In this document: piece by piece, positions 19,295 to 28,031 of the stretch
How positions within the stretch are numbered: the first letter of the stretch is position 1
Layout of the letters: each line of letters opens with the position of its first letter
NCBI GenBank assembly: GCA_049889095.1
Contig: JBLJFK010000002.1
DNA: 64,000 bases
Source of the DNA: Ewingella sp049889095
GTDB lineage: Bacteria > Pseudomonadota > Gammaproteobacteria > Enterobacterales > Enterobacteriaceae
Strand: one strand, 5' to 3'
The notes under the pieces: model-generated
What the model saw: the letters and a program-made list of their open reading frames with translations, nothing else
What the model was told of the DNA's origin: nothing
The model's database searches: none
Translations under genes and position numbers: made by a program

Positions 19295-20584
19295 ATGTTT
19301 AAAAACCTACGCTGGATCATCGTATTCCTGTTATTCATGGTTTACATGATTAATTACCTCGACCGTGTTGCACTGTCGATCACAGTACCCATGATAGAAA
19401 AAGAGCTGACCATTAACCCAGAGCAATTTGGTTTGATATTTGGCAGTTTCTTCTTCGGCTACGCAATATTTAACTTCCTCGGTGGTTTAGCCGTGGATAA
19501 ATTCGGCCCGACCATCGTGATGGGGATAGCCGTCGGAATGTGGTCACTATTTTGCGGAATGACGGCCATTGCTACCGGCTTTTATTCCATGCTTATACTG
19601 CGGGTATTATTCGGCATGGCCGAAGGACCTATCTGCGCCTCGGCCAATAAGATGATCAACGGCTGGTTTCCGAAGAAACAGGCCGCCACCGCCATGGGTT
19701 TACTCAGCGCCGGTTCGCCATTAGGTGGCGCAGTGGCAGGTCCGATTGTCGGTTATCTGGCGATCTCTTTTGGCTGGCGCCCGGCTTTCATGGTGATTGC
19801 CTCCATCGGTATCGTCTGGATGGTTATCTGGTTCTTCACCGTGGCGGATAACCCATTAAAAAGTAAACGTGTTTCGCAGAACGAATTACGTTTAATTGAT
19901 CGGATGAAAAATGAAAATCTGAGCAAGGAAGAAGATTTAGCCCAGGCCGCCCATGGTTTAGGTTATTACCTGCGCCAACCGATTATTCTGGTCACCGCTT
20001 TTGCTTTCTTCTGCTACAACTATATTTTATTCTTCTTCCTCAGCTGGTTCCCGGCCTATCTGGTGCAGGCTCACGGTCTGAATATTAAAGAAATGAGCCT
20101 GACGACCGTGATCCCCTGGATTGTCGGGTTTGTCGGACTGGCGCTGGGCGGGATTATTTCCGATAAAATATTCAATATTACTGGCCGTCTGTTACTGTCG
20201 CGGAAAATAATATTGGTCGTTAGCCTGTTAGCAGCAGCAATTTGTGTTGCTCTGGCTGGTATTGTCACCAGCGTGGTACCTGCTGTGGTGCTGATGTCTA
20301 TTTCGATCTTCTTCTTGTATACCACCGGTGCGATTTACTGGGCGATTATTCAGGATGTGGTGCATAAATCACGTGTGGGCGGGACCAGTGGGTTTATTCA
20401 TCTTATTGGCAGCGTGTCTGGAATTATCGGCCCGGTGGTGACGGGTTATATCGTGCAGAATACCGGCCGCTTTGATAGCGCCTTTATTCTTGCCGGTGGC
20501 GTCGCCGCTCTCGGTGCCATCCTGGTGTTCTTCGTCATTAAACCCCCTAAACGTCTACCCGCTAATCATGTAACTCAGCTGTAA
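19295..20584 (+). CDS. MFS transporter, anion:cation symporter (hexuronate/hexonate type)
   Basis: A 429-residue, 12-helix major facilitator. The N-terminus MVYMINYLDRVALSITVPMI and the motif RVLFGMAEGPICASANKMINGWFP mark the ACS subfamily that includes ExuT, GudP and DgoT. Position after rspAB, together with the shared operator, suggests uptake of the sugar acid used by RspA/RspB (inference). GTGGAGCTTCT precedes the ATG. It is separated from rspB by a strong terminator and so has its own promoter. Confidence 0.87.
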   Translation: MFKNLRWIIVFLLFMVYMINYLDRVALSITVPMIEKELTINPEQFGLIFGSFFFGYAIFNFLGGLAVDKFGPTIVMGIAVGMWSLFCGMTAIATGFYSMLILRVLFGMAEGPICASANKMINGWFPKKQAATAMGLLSAGSPLGGAVAGPIVGYLAISFGWRPAFMVIASIGIVWMVIWFFTVADNPLKSKRVSQNELRLIDRMKNENLSKEEDLAQAAHGLGYYLRQPIILVTAFAFFCYNYILFFFLSWFPAYLVQAHGLNIKEMSLTTVIPWIVGFVGLALGGIISDKIFNITGRLLLSRKIILVVSLLAAAICVALAGIVTSVVPAVVLMSISIFFLYTTGAIYWAIIQDVVHKSRVGGTSGFIHLIGSVSGIIGPVVTGYIVQNTGRFDSAFILAGGVAALGAILVFFVIKPPKRLPANHVTQL

Positions 20585-20608
20585 ATCGGTATCTCCGTGG
20601 TAATAAAA

Positions 20609-20634
20609 AACGCCTTCTGATATCAGAAGGCGTT
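20609..20634. terminator. Bidirectional terminator
   Basis: A perfect 26-base palindrome whose left arm is AACGCCTTCTGAT, flanked by A on the left and T on the right. It lies between the MFS gene and the minus-strand small gene and can serve both directions. Confidence 0.88.
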
Positions 20635-20722
20635 TGTCCATTCATCTTTCTCGTCGCCGTTTCAGCTGAGGTAAAAACAGTCTGCTGTTGACTCAACATA
20701 ATGTAATGACCCTATCACTGCG

Positions 20723-20962
20723 TTAACGCTGATTTTTGTCCATTTCTGAAGACCACTGCGCAATCTGCTCGGGGGATAAAAACTCTACCGTTTCACTCTG
20801 CTGCCCATCTTGCCCTTTGACAATACTGGCAATACAGGGGAATTTTTCGGGCATCTGCCGTAGCAGTTCTTGTTCCTGCTGATCGGGGCTTAACGTTTCC
20901 GTATTGAGAAAATCTTCTAACATCCAGGTACGGTATTGCATTGGGGTTTTCAGTAGCTTCAT
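20723..20962 (-). CDS. Small hypothetical protein downstream of mntH
   Basis: A 79-residue soluble protein I do not recognise. It is acidic and rich in Gln and Glu, with no signal peptide or membrane helix. On its strand GAGGGCTT precedes the ATG, a good ribosome site. It follows mntH by 84 bases on the same strand and could share its manganese-regulated transcript, but nothing in the sequence ties it to metal transport. Confidence 0.65.
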   Translation of the reverse strand: MKLLKTPMQYRTWMLEDFLNTETLSPDQQEQELLRQMPEKFPCIASIVKGQDGQQSETVEFLSPEQIAQWSSEMDKNQR

Positions 20963-21046
20963 AAGCCCTCAGAGTCTTTGGCGCGCAAAGAACCGATGCT
21001 ACAGGATACTGACTGTCATTAAAAAGGGCTGAGTGACTATTTTATG

Positions 21047-22351
21047 TTATCCAAGACCCGGAATATTCACCCCGAAAATCTGCAAGAGCAGCACGATATT
21101 CAACGTAATGATGACCACCGTACCGACGACGGAAACCACTACGGTCAGGCGGTTATTAACGAATTCTCCCATGATGTCGCGCCGGCGGGTAAACATCACC
21201 AGGGCAATCATCGGCGCGGGTAATGCCAGACTCAATACCACTTGGCTATAGACCAGAGCGTCGGTAGCATTTACGCCCATCGCTACCACAATAAAGGCAG
21301 GCACCATGGTCACCAAACGGCGCAGCCATATCGGAATGCGAAAACCCACAAAGCCCTGCATGATCATCTGACCGGCCATCGTACCCACAACAGAGCTCGA
21401 GATCCCGGAGGCAATCAGCGAGATCAGGAACACGCCCGCCGCGCCGAGACCCAACAAGGGGGTCAAGGTATGGTAGGCGGTTTCGATTTCTGCCACATCA
21501 CTGTGACCGGAGTGGAACGCGCTGGAAGCCATGATCACCATCGCGATATTCACCAGCCCTGCCACTGTCAGCGCAATCACTACTTCGATATTAGAAAATC
21601 GCAACACTCTGCGGCGCTCAACCTGATTTTTGACCTGAATGCGGTGCTGGGTGAGACCGGAGTGCAGAAAAATGGCGTGCGGCATCACCGTTGCACCGAT
21701 GATCCCAACGGAGATAGTCAGCGCCTGGGCATCGGGCAGTTGCGGCATAATCATGCCCATACCGGCGGCAGCCCAATCTACCGGCACGATAAACATCTCC
21801 ACCAGATAGCAAAGTGCGATGACTGCCACCAGCCCACCAATCATCAGTTCAAGCGGCCGGAAACCGCGCTTTTCCACCATAAGTAAGAGGTAAGTGATGA
21901 CTGCTGTAACGCCCATACCCGCCAGCAACGGCATATTGAACAACAGCGACAGCGCGATCGCGCCACCAAGGAACTCAGCTAAATCTGTGGCCATCGCCGC
22001 GACTTCGCTGACTCCCCACATTCCCCACACTACCGGCTGCGGAAACTGCTCACGACACATCTCAGCCAGATTTTTATTGGTGACGATCCCAAGCTTGGCC
22101 GACAGTGCCTGAAACAACATCGCAATCAGATTCGCCATCACCACCACCCACAGCAGCGTATAGCCATATTTCGATCCGGCCTGGATATTGGTGGCAAAAT
22201 TTCCGGGATCCATATACGCAATCGACGCGATAACCGCAGGGCCGGCAAACAACAACGGGGTCATCATTCCGCGCTTACGCCCGGAGAGCGCATTGCCAAT
22301 AGCTGCGTTGGTCCGCTCGGTCATTGAGGGGGAAAGATTCACTTCGCGCAT
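21047..22351 (-). CDS. mntH: MntH, Nramp-family divalent metal (Mn2+):H+ symporter
   Basis: Inner-membrane Nramp transporter of 434 residues with ~11 helices. The helix-1 metal-binding motif YMDPGNFATNIQAG and the helix-6 motif GATVMPHAIFLHSGLTQH are intact, as is LSAKLGIVTNKNLAE. It imports manganese under proton symport. It carries ~20 extra N-terminal residues compared with E. coli MntH and is moderately divergent from it. AAGGATCAGA precedes the ATG. A close match to the MntR operator lies 62 bases upstream, so repression by MntR-Mn is likely. Confidence 0.9.
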   Translation of the reverse strand: MREVNLSPSMTERTNAAIGNALSGRKRGMMTPLLFAGPAVIASIAYMDPGNFATNIQAGSKYGYTLLWVVVMANLIAMLFQALSAKLGIVTNKNLAEMCREQFPQPVVWGMWGVSEVAAMATDLAEFLGGAIALSLLFNMPLLAGMGVTAVITYLLLMVEKRGFRPLELMIGGLVAVIALCYLVEMFIVPVDWAAAGMGMIMPQLPDAQALTISVGIIGATVMPHAIFLHSGLTQHRIQVKNQVERRRVLRFSNIEVVIALTVAGLVNIAMVIMASSAFHSGHSDVAEIETAYHTLTPLLGLGAAGVFLISLIASGISSSVVGTMAGQMIMQGFVGFRIPIWLRRLVTMVPAFIVVAMGVNATDALVYSQVVLSLALPAPMIALVMFTRRRDIMGEFVNNRLTVVVSVVGTVVIITLNIVLLLQIFGVNIPGLG

Positions 22352-22412
22352 TCTGATCCTTGCCCTATACAGGGTGCATTATTGTGCTGTTCGATTTTCA
22401 TTCGGCAACATC

Positions 22413-22434
22413 AAATATAGCACTGGCTATACTC
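22413..22434. promoter_or_regulatory. MntR box
   Basis: TATAGC-ACTG-GCTATA at 22416-22431 is a dyad matching the enterobacterial MntR operator (ATAGC-N4-GCTAT core). It lies in the divergent region between mntH and the plus-strand unknown gene. Confidence 0.75.
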
Positions 22435-22609
22435 TATAGAGCAAGCTCAGTTTAAGCCTGGATTGAGCCATTCTGTATCAAAATATAACGCGGTATGGCA
22501 GGAAGGATCCCGCGAGCATAAAGTTTTCCTAAATTTTGCCGAAAATAACACCGTAAAGGATCAACGTATCCATCAACGCGCAGACGTGAAAAATAAGGGA
22601 CTTATCAAG

Positions 22610-24181
22610 ATGACTGTAATATCTATGGCGGGTAATCAATCTTTTAATTCGCTGTTATCGGCAACCAAAACAACGATAGCACTTCCAGTCACCGAGCAGG
22701 CGCAGCAGACCCCGACGACACAATCGGTTTCTGTTACCCTCGGACGATTGGAGGCATCAGACAGTACCCCGGTCTACACCATTACCCGGCCGGTACCGTT
22801 ATGGGAAAAGGCGTCGGGCGACAGCATCAGCTCAAAAATGGCAGGCAATTTTTCCTCTGCAGCCACCGCCGTACGTTTTCAGGGTCTGGGCGCCGCGTTG
22901 CTTAACCGTTTTAGTACTGATAGCAGTAACTTCTCCCAATCGGTTCGGCAGGCGTCCGCCAGTGATGGAATGAATACGGCGAAAAATGCTAACAATCAAT
23001 TCAGCCTGAGTATCAAAACGGCAAGTGGAACACTGGTTAACGTAATGCTGGGCAGCGATAACGATGGATTAGGCGTACAAATTGAGGTAACCAACGGCAA
23101 TCTGAATGAAGCTGAACGTGCAGCACTGGCAAAAATGTCGGATGGATTTCAGAAAGCCATTGATGGCCTGACGGAACAACCGCCACGCCTTGACCTCGGC
23201 GGGTTAACCAAATTCGATACTTCGGTACTGTCTTCAGTGGACCTGCATGCCAGATTGGCCGCTTCCGAGGGTCAGACGCTGGATTTCCACGCCGATAGCC
23301 AGCAGCGCTCGGTGAAATCGACCGGGATCGCGGGCACAGTAGATATCAGCGTAGACATGAGTAAACGCGCACTATTAGGCAACGCCACTCAGCAGCAACA
23401 GGCGCTTAACCAGTATTTAAAGCAGTTTGATAGCGCGAAGGTTCGCGGCAACGGCAATGAATCGTTGATGACCATGTTCAAAGACGCCTTCAGTGCTCTG
23501 AACAGTAACTATGGCGAAGCTGTCGCGACGCAAAAAAATAGCGCACCAGCACCGATCCACTTTTCCCTGAGTGGCACAGATAAAAACATGCTGACCGGGC
23601 TGGCAGATTTCACCGCCTCCGTCACGCAGACGCCGGACAATACCACCAATCCGCTGCGCCCGGATGAAGCCGATACCTTCGCTTATCAGGTATCGCAAAC
23701 CAGCAGCGTCACAGGTACTAGCGCTATGGACCGGGCTATCAGCCAGAAGCAGCAATCCCATTTGGTGGCCAGCTACCATAAACCGCTGTCCTCAGGACTT
23801 AAACTCCACCTGACCACGCTGAAGGATTCGCAAAACTACGAGTACACACAAATAGATGACAAAGCGAAAAGTGCCACCGAGATCCAGTACCGCAAAGGTG
23901 CATTGGCCAGCGCAACACTGAACCAGTCAGCCAGTACCTCACTTCACGTATCTAGATACATAAAAGGATCTCTGGAATCAGATGCCACCCACCCAGAGCA
24001 AACCGCCAAATCCGTGGATTTACTCGGTATGCTGCAATCAGCCTGGGAAAAGGACAATACCCGCATGTCATTTGATACTTACCTAAGCCAGCACACTCTG
24101 CCGGACTTCAGCACTCTGGTATTGTTACAGACGGATCCTTTGAAGATGAGTCAAACCGAAGAGAGTACCTCTGCGGCGTGA
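22610..24181 (+). CDS. Large cysteine-free protein of unknown function
   Basis: I do not recognise this family. From the ATG at 22610 it is 523 residues, rich in Ser, Thr, Ala, Gln and Asn, with no cysteine, no hydrophobic helix and no classical signal peptide. The composition is that of an exported or surface-related protein. The frame extends 147 bases further upstream to an ATG at 22463. The shorter start is preferred because AAGGGA lies 13 bases before it and the extension overlaps the mntH promoter region. A segment near residues 205-245 (AERAALAKMSDGFQKAIDGL) looks helical. Divergent from mntH. Confidence 0.7.
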   Translation: MTVISMAGNQSFNSLLSATKTTIALPVTEQAQQTPTTQSVSVTLGRLEASDSTPVYTITRPVPLWEKASGDSISSKMAGNFSSAATAVRFQGLGAALLNRFSTDSSNFSQSVRQASASDGMNTAKNANNQFSLSIKTASGTLVNVMLGSDNDGLGVQIEVTNGNLNEAERAALAKMSDGFQKAIDGLTEQPPRLDLGGLTKFDTSVLSSVDLHARLAASEGQTLDFHADSQQRSVKSTGIAGTVDISVDMSKRALLGNATQQQQALNQYLKQFDSAKVRGNGNESLMTMFKDAFSALNSNYGEAVATQKNSAPAPIHFSLSGTDKNMLTGLADFTASVTQTPDNTTNPLRPDEADTFAYQVSQTSSVTGTSAMDRAISQKQQSHLVASYHKPLSSGLKLHLTTLKDSQNYEYTQIDDKAKSATEIQYRKGALASATLNQSASTSLHVSRYIKGSLESDATHPEQTAKSVDLLGMLQSAWEKDNTRMSFDTYLSQHTLPDFSTLVLLQTDPLKMSQTEESTSAA

Positions 24182-24204
24182 AATAACGCACAGGTATAAG
24201 TATC

Positions 24205-24225
24205 AGCGCGGTAGATCCCCGCGCT
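24205..24225. terminator. Hairpin between convergent genes
   Basis: 7-bp stem AGCGCGG / CCGCGCT with a 7-base loop, abutting the stop of the IclR gene. There is no strong T-run, so it is a weak terminator candidate for either strand. Confidence 0.4.
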
Positions 24226-25046
24226 TAAGAAACGAAGCCTATCTCATGCGAAATGCGCTGCGCGATATCTTGAATGGCGTTGACCAGCGCTTTTGCGCCC
24301 ACGTGCTTAAGCTTGGCCGTTGGCAAAGAAACGGAGACGCTGTACTTAACGTTATGATGTATATCAAAAACGGGTGCAGCAATGCAGGACACGCCAAGCT
24401 CTTTCTCTTCTCTGTCCATCGCTAATTTCAGCCGACGGATATCCTCCAACTCTTCGAGCATTTTGGGCAGTTCGGTGATCGTATTTCGGGTGAAAGCCTG
24501 AATCACCTCTCGGTGTGTAAGCCAATAATTCGCCGCAAACTGACTTTTCTCGTAGGCCATAAAAATCTTGCCCATTGCCGAGCAGTAAAGCGGCATGTGC
24601 TGGCCAATATAGGCACGGGTACGCATCATCCCAGTGGTCGGTTCAAGCTTGTAAATAAGGAGAATGTGGTCATCTTCCCGGGTCGAAAAATTAACTGTTT
24701 CTCCGGTGATCAAATTCAACTGTTCAAGATGCGGTGCGGCCACATGGATGATATTGAGCGAAGACAGCGCTTTTTGTCCGATAGAGATGAGTTTCGTCGT
24801 CAAGCGATAACTGCCCGGTGAGGGGGCTGGCGTCACGTAACCGCTGGCATGGAGTCCCTGCAACAGGCGATGGACCGTGCTTTTATTCATTTCGGCCAAC
24901 TCAGCTAAATGGGCAAGCGGGCATCCGTTAGGAAAATTGCCCAGGATCTCAATCAACTGAAGGCCCCGAAACAGGCTCTGGCTACCCAGAGTTTTCTCTT
25001 TTTTAGTTTTGTCGTCATCAGTTGTTATCAAATTCATCCCTCGCAT
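24225..25046 (-). CDS. IclR-family transcriptional regulator
   Basis: A 273-residue regulator. The N-terminal winged helix-turn-helix spans about residues 24-85 (LAHLAELAEMNKSTVHRLLQGLHASGYV). The C-terminal IclR effector domain includes LEQLNLITGETVNF, CSAMGKIFMAY and GVSCIAAPVFD. It is divergent from the sugar ABC operon that starts at 25314 and most likely controls it. An IclR-type dyad lies at 25206-25220. The effector is unknown; by context it would be a sugar or an aldonic acid. Confidence 0.87.
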   Translation of the reverse strand: MRGMNLITTDDDKTKKEKTLGSQSLFRGLQLIEILGNFPNGCPLAHLAELAEMNKSTVHRLLQGLHASGYVTPAPSPGSYRLTTKLISIGQKALSSLNIIHVAAPHLEQLNLITGETVNFSTREDDHILLIYKLEPTTGMMRTRAYIGQHMPLYCSAMGKIFMAYEKSQFAANYWLTHREVIQAFTRNTITELPKMLEELEDIRRLKLAMDREEKELGVSCIAAPVFDIHHNVKYSVSVSLPTAKLKHVGAKALVNAIQDIAQRISHEIGFVS

Positions 25047-25205
25047 CCTTTACTTGCAAAAATATCAGACTAGCACGCTTCACGCGGTGAAGAGAAAGTG
25101 TGTTACCGGTCACATTTACGCAACATAATATTTAACTAATTGATTTTTAAATAAAATAAAAACATCCTCTTCTTTGATTATTTCTAATATTGCGCATAGT
25201 ATTTT

Positions 25206-25220
25206 TGAAATCAGGTTTCG
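25206..25220. promoter_or_regulatory. Candidate IclR-type operator
   Basis: TGAAATCAGGTTTCG is a TGAAA-N5-TTTCR dyad, the spacing used by KdgR and other IclR-family proteins. It lies 94 bases before the ABC ATPase start, in the divergent promoter region of the IclR gene. Confidence 0.45.
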
Positions 25221-25313
25221 CATACTGAAATGCACAGTGCGATAGTAGACCAGACATTCAGTACTTTCTATTTTTTTGGTAAACCAGCATGGCGTTAAAA
25301 AGGGCGTGTAAAG

Positions 25314-26852
25314 ATGCAAAACGACAATCATCCGGGCAACGATCGGCCAATTTTGTCTCTTAACCACATTGTTAAACGCTTTGGCGGAAACCTGGCGGTC
25401 AATGACGTCAGTCTGCAGGTTATGCCCGGCGAGGTATTGGCGCTACTGGGTGAAAATGGCGCAGGCAAGTCCACGCTCATTAAAGTGCTGGCCGGCGTTT
25501 ATCAACGAGACGGCGGTGAGATTTTATTTCAAGGTCAAAACATCAGCTCAGCAGCAGAGCTAAAAAGCGGATCCAGGCAGCCGATCGCTTTTATTCATCA
25601 AGACCTCGGACTGATTGAATGGATGACCGTTGCCGAAAATATGGCACTGGTCATGGGTTTTCCACGCCGAATGGGGCTGATTAACTGGAAGGCTATCCGC
25701 CAATGCGCGCTCGATGCGCTGAAAGACGTGGGGATTTTGCTCGATCCTGATGCTCGCGTGTTCGAACTGTCGCGCACAGAAAAATCACTGCTGGCAATCG
25801 CCCGTGCGGTGGCAGTGAACGCCGAACTGCTGGTGTTGGACGAACCCACCGCCTCACTGCCTGCCAACGACGTCAGGCATCTGTTTGCAGTGATAAACCG
25901 CCTGCGGGACAAAAAAGTCGGCATGATTTATGTCACACATCGGCTGGATGAAGTGATCGAAATTGCCGACAGCGTGTGTGTCATGCGCGACGGACGCTAT
26001 GTAGCAGGCGGCAAAACGTCTGAATATTCCCTGCGTGATTTGGTTCATATGATTGTCGGAGAGAGCGTCGATGAGGACCAGCGTGAACCCCTGCCAGTCA
26101 ATAAGCCTCCCGTTTTACAGCTGCATGACGTTGCTGTCGGTGAAATCGGCCCCGTCTCTTTTTCCCTGCAACCAGGTGAAATGCTGGCACTGGCAGGGCT
26201 GAGAGGTGCAGGTCAGGAAGAGATTGGGCGCTTACTTTTTGGGTTGCGTGAAACCAACGCAGGCAGCATTACTTTCCGCGGCGAACGTTACGAGGTGAAC
26301 ACTCCGGCTCAGGCGATCCAGAGAGGCGTATCTCTCGTGGCCGGCGACCGTACAGGTGAGAGCCTGGTAATGACCATGAGCGTCAGGGAAAACCTGTTTC
26401 TTAACCCCTGCACCGTCGGACACAAACTGTTTTCGCGCTACAGCAACCGCCAGGAAATAGCCGCGAGTTGGTGGAAAGTGCAACTTTTTGATATTCGGCC
26501 AAAAGACGTTAATACCACCATCAGTGCCCTCTCGGGAGGCAATCAACAAAAAGTGGTTATGGCTCGCTGGATGAACCTCAACAGCCCTCTGCTTATTCTC
26601 GAAGATCCTACCGCGGGCGTTGACGTCGGTGCGCGTGCAGAAATCTATAATCTGCTGAATAAGTCACTCGCTGAAGGCGTTGCGGTATTGATTATTTCCA
26701 CCGATTTCGAGGAGATAGCGCACATCTGCAATCGTGCGCTGGTCTTTAACCGCGGCAAAGTTGTCGGCGAGCTCAAAAATGAACGCGTCTCGTTTGCGAA
26801 TCTTTTGGAGTTGGCATCTGCCAGCACAGGGGAAACAATCGCAACATCCTGA
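25314..26852 (+). CDS. Ribose-type sugar ABC transporter, duplicated ATPase subunit
   Basis: A 512-residue protein with two fused nucleotide-binding domains, as in RbsA, XylG and MglA. First half: Walker A GENGAGKST near residue 45 and Walker B LLVLDEPTASL, with a divergent signature LSRTEKS. Second half: a degenerate P-loop LAGLRGAGQEE, an intact signature LSGGNQQK, and Walker B LLILEDPTAGVDVGA in which the usual Asp-Glu is reversed to Glu-Asp. It energises import through the permease encoded next (69 bases downstream). Confidence 0.9.
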   Translation: MQNDNHPGNDRPILSLNHIVKRFGGNLAVNDVSLQVMPGEVLALLGENGAGKSTLIKVLAGVYQRDGGEILFQGQNISSAAELKSGSRQPIAFIHQDLGLIEWMTVAENMALVMGFPRRMGLINWKAIRQCALDALKDVGILLDPDARVFELSRTEKSLLAIARAVAVNAELLVLDEPTASLPANDVRHLFAVINRLRDKKVGMIYVTHRLDEVIEIADSVCVMRDGRYVAGGKTSEYSLRDLVHMIVGESVDEDQREPLPVNKPPVLQLHDVAVGEIGPVSFSLQPGEMLALAGLRGAGQEEIGRLLFGLRETNAGSITFRGERYEVNTPAQAIQRGVSLVAGDRTGESLVMTMSVRENLFLNPCTVGHKLFSRYSNRQEIAASWWKVQLFDIRPKDVNTTISALSGGNQQKVVMARWMNLNSPLLILEDPTAGVDVGARAEIYNLLNKSLAEGVAVLIISTDFEEIAHICNRALVFNRGKVVGELKNERVSFANLLELASASTGETIATS

Positions 26853-26920
26853 TTTTACTTTTCAACCACCGATTCTATCTGGCGAAAGCGTTTAATAAGA
26901 ACCATGAGGCGTAAAATGTC

Positions 26921-27994
26921 ATGTCAAAAACATCTGTAAAATCAACGGCGCTGGAACAACGCGTCAACTTTCGTGAGCATGGCGCTGGCGCATGGAGTAT
27001 GCAGATCCTCACCCGTTACGGTCTGCTGCTGCTGTGCATCGTACTGGTGATTTTCTTCTCTCTGACGACGCCGGCGTTTGCCTCAATGCTCACTCTGCAA
27101 GCCATTCTTTCGAGCAAGTCCAAAATTGCTCTCCTGGCGCTGGCAGCAACCATTCCGATGATTGTCGGAAAAATTGACCTCAACGTCGGCTTCGGCATTG
27201 TGCTTTGGCACATTCTGGCCATCACTCTTCAGGTGCAGTACGGCTTTTCGTGGGAGTTTGCCGTATTAGCTGTGCTGGTGCTTTCAGCACTTTACGGGCT
27301 GCTGAACGGTATTTTAGTCGCGCTGGCCGATATCGACAGCTTTGTTGCCACGCTGGGTTCTGGCACGGTTATCTACGCCATTGCCCTTTGGCACTCTGGC
27401 GGACGCCAGATAGTCGGTGATCTGCCCGATGCCTTTACAGCCATTCATCATACTGAGATTGCAGGCATTCCGATTGTTGCCTTCTATGTTCTTCTGGTCG
27501 CCGTGGTTTTGTGGCTGGTCACCGAACACACACCGCTTGGGCGCTGTATGTATGCGGTTGGCGGCAATCCGGCTGCGGCAAGGCTGAATGGCATTTCAGT
27601 CACTCGCTACACTATCGGCGCCTTTATTGCCTCCAGCGTATTGACCGGTTTCACCGGCGTATTAATTGCCTCCGAGCAGGGTGTGGGCCAGGCCAGCGTC
27701 GGCATGGACTATCTATTACCGGCGCTGGTCGGCGCCTTCTTAGGCAGTACGACCATCAGACCCGGACGCGTCAACGTCTGGGGAACGGTGGTCGGTATTA
27801 CCGTGCTGGCGATCGGCATTGCCGGTATCCAGCAGTTTGGCGGCGACTTCTGGGTCGAACCGCTGTTCAACGGCGTTACGCTGCTGCTGTCCATTACTAT
27901 CGCGGGCTACGCCCAGCGCCGCCGGCTGCTAAACCAGAAAGCGGTGCAACGTAGTCAGGCTGTCATTAAAGAAGAGTCGTCCCCTACCCCATAA
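26921..27994 (+). CDS. Sugar ABC transporter permease (RbsC type)
   Basis: Integral membrane subunit of 357 residues with 8-10 predicted helices; the N-terminal ~25 residues are polar and cytoplasmic. IPMIVGKIDLNVGFGIVLWH and AVGGNPAAARLNGISVTRYTIGAF are hallmarks of the BPD_transp_2 family (the GGN.. ARLSGI EAA loop that contacts the ATPase). It lies between the ATPase and the binding protein and is part of one operon. Confidence 0.9.
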   Translation: MSKTSVKSTALEQRVNFREHGAGAWSMQILTRYGLLLLCIVLVIFFSLTTPAFASMLTLQAILSSKSKIALLALAATIPMIVGKIDLNVGFGIVLWHILAITLQVQYGFSWEFAVLAVLVLSALYGLLNGILVALADIDSFVATLGSGTVIYAIALWHSGGRQIVGDLPDAFTAIHHTEIAGIPIVAFYVLLVAVVLWLVTEHTPLGRCMYAVGGNPAAARLNGISVTRYTIGAFIASSVLTGFTGVLIASEQGVGQASVGMDYLLPALVGAFLGSTTIRPGRVNVWGTVVGITVLAIGIAGIQQFGGDFWVEPLFNGVTLLLSITIAGYAQRRRLLNQKAVQRSQAVIKEESSPTP

Positions 27995-28031
27995 ACCGAT
28001 ATATGACCTTAAGTCGCACTGGAGAAAAACA

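Noticed and set aside
25116..25367. 83-residue minus-strand frame between IclR and ABC genes
   Set aside because: It covers the promoter region and the start of the ABC ATPase gene; AT-rich chance frame.
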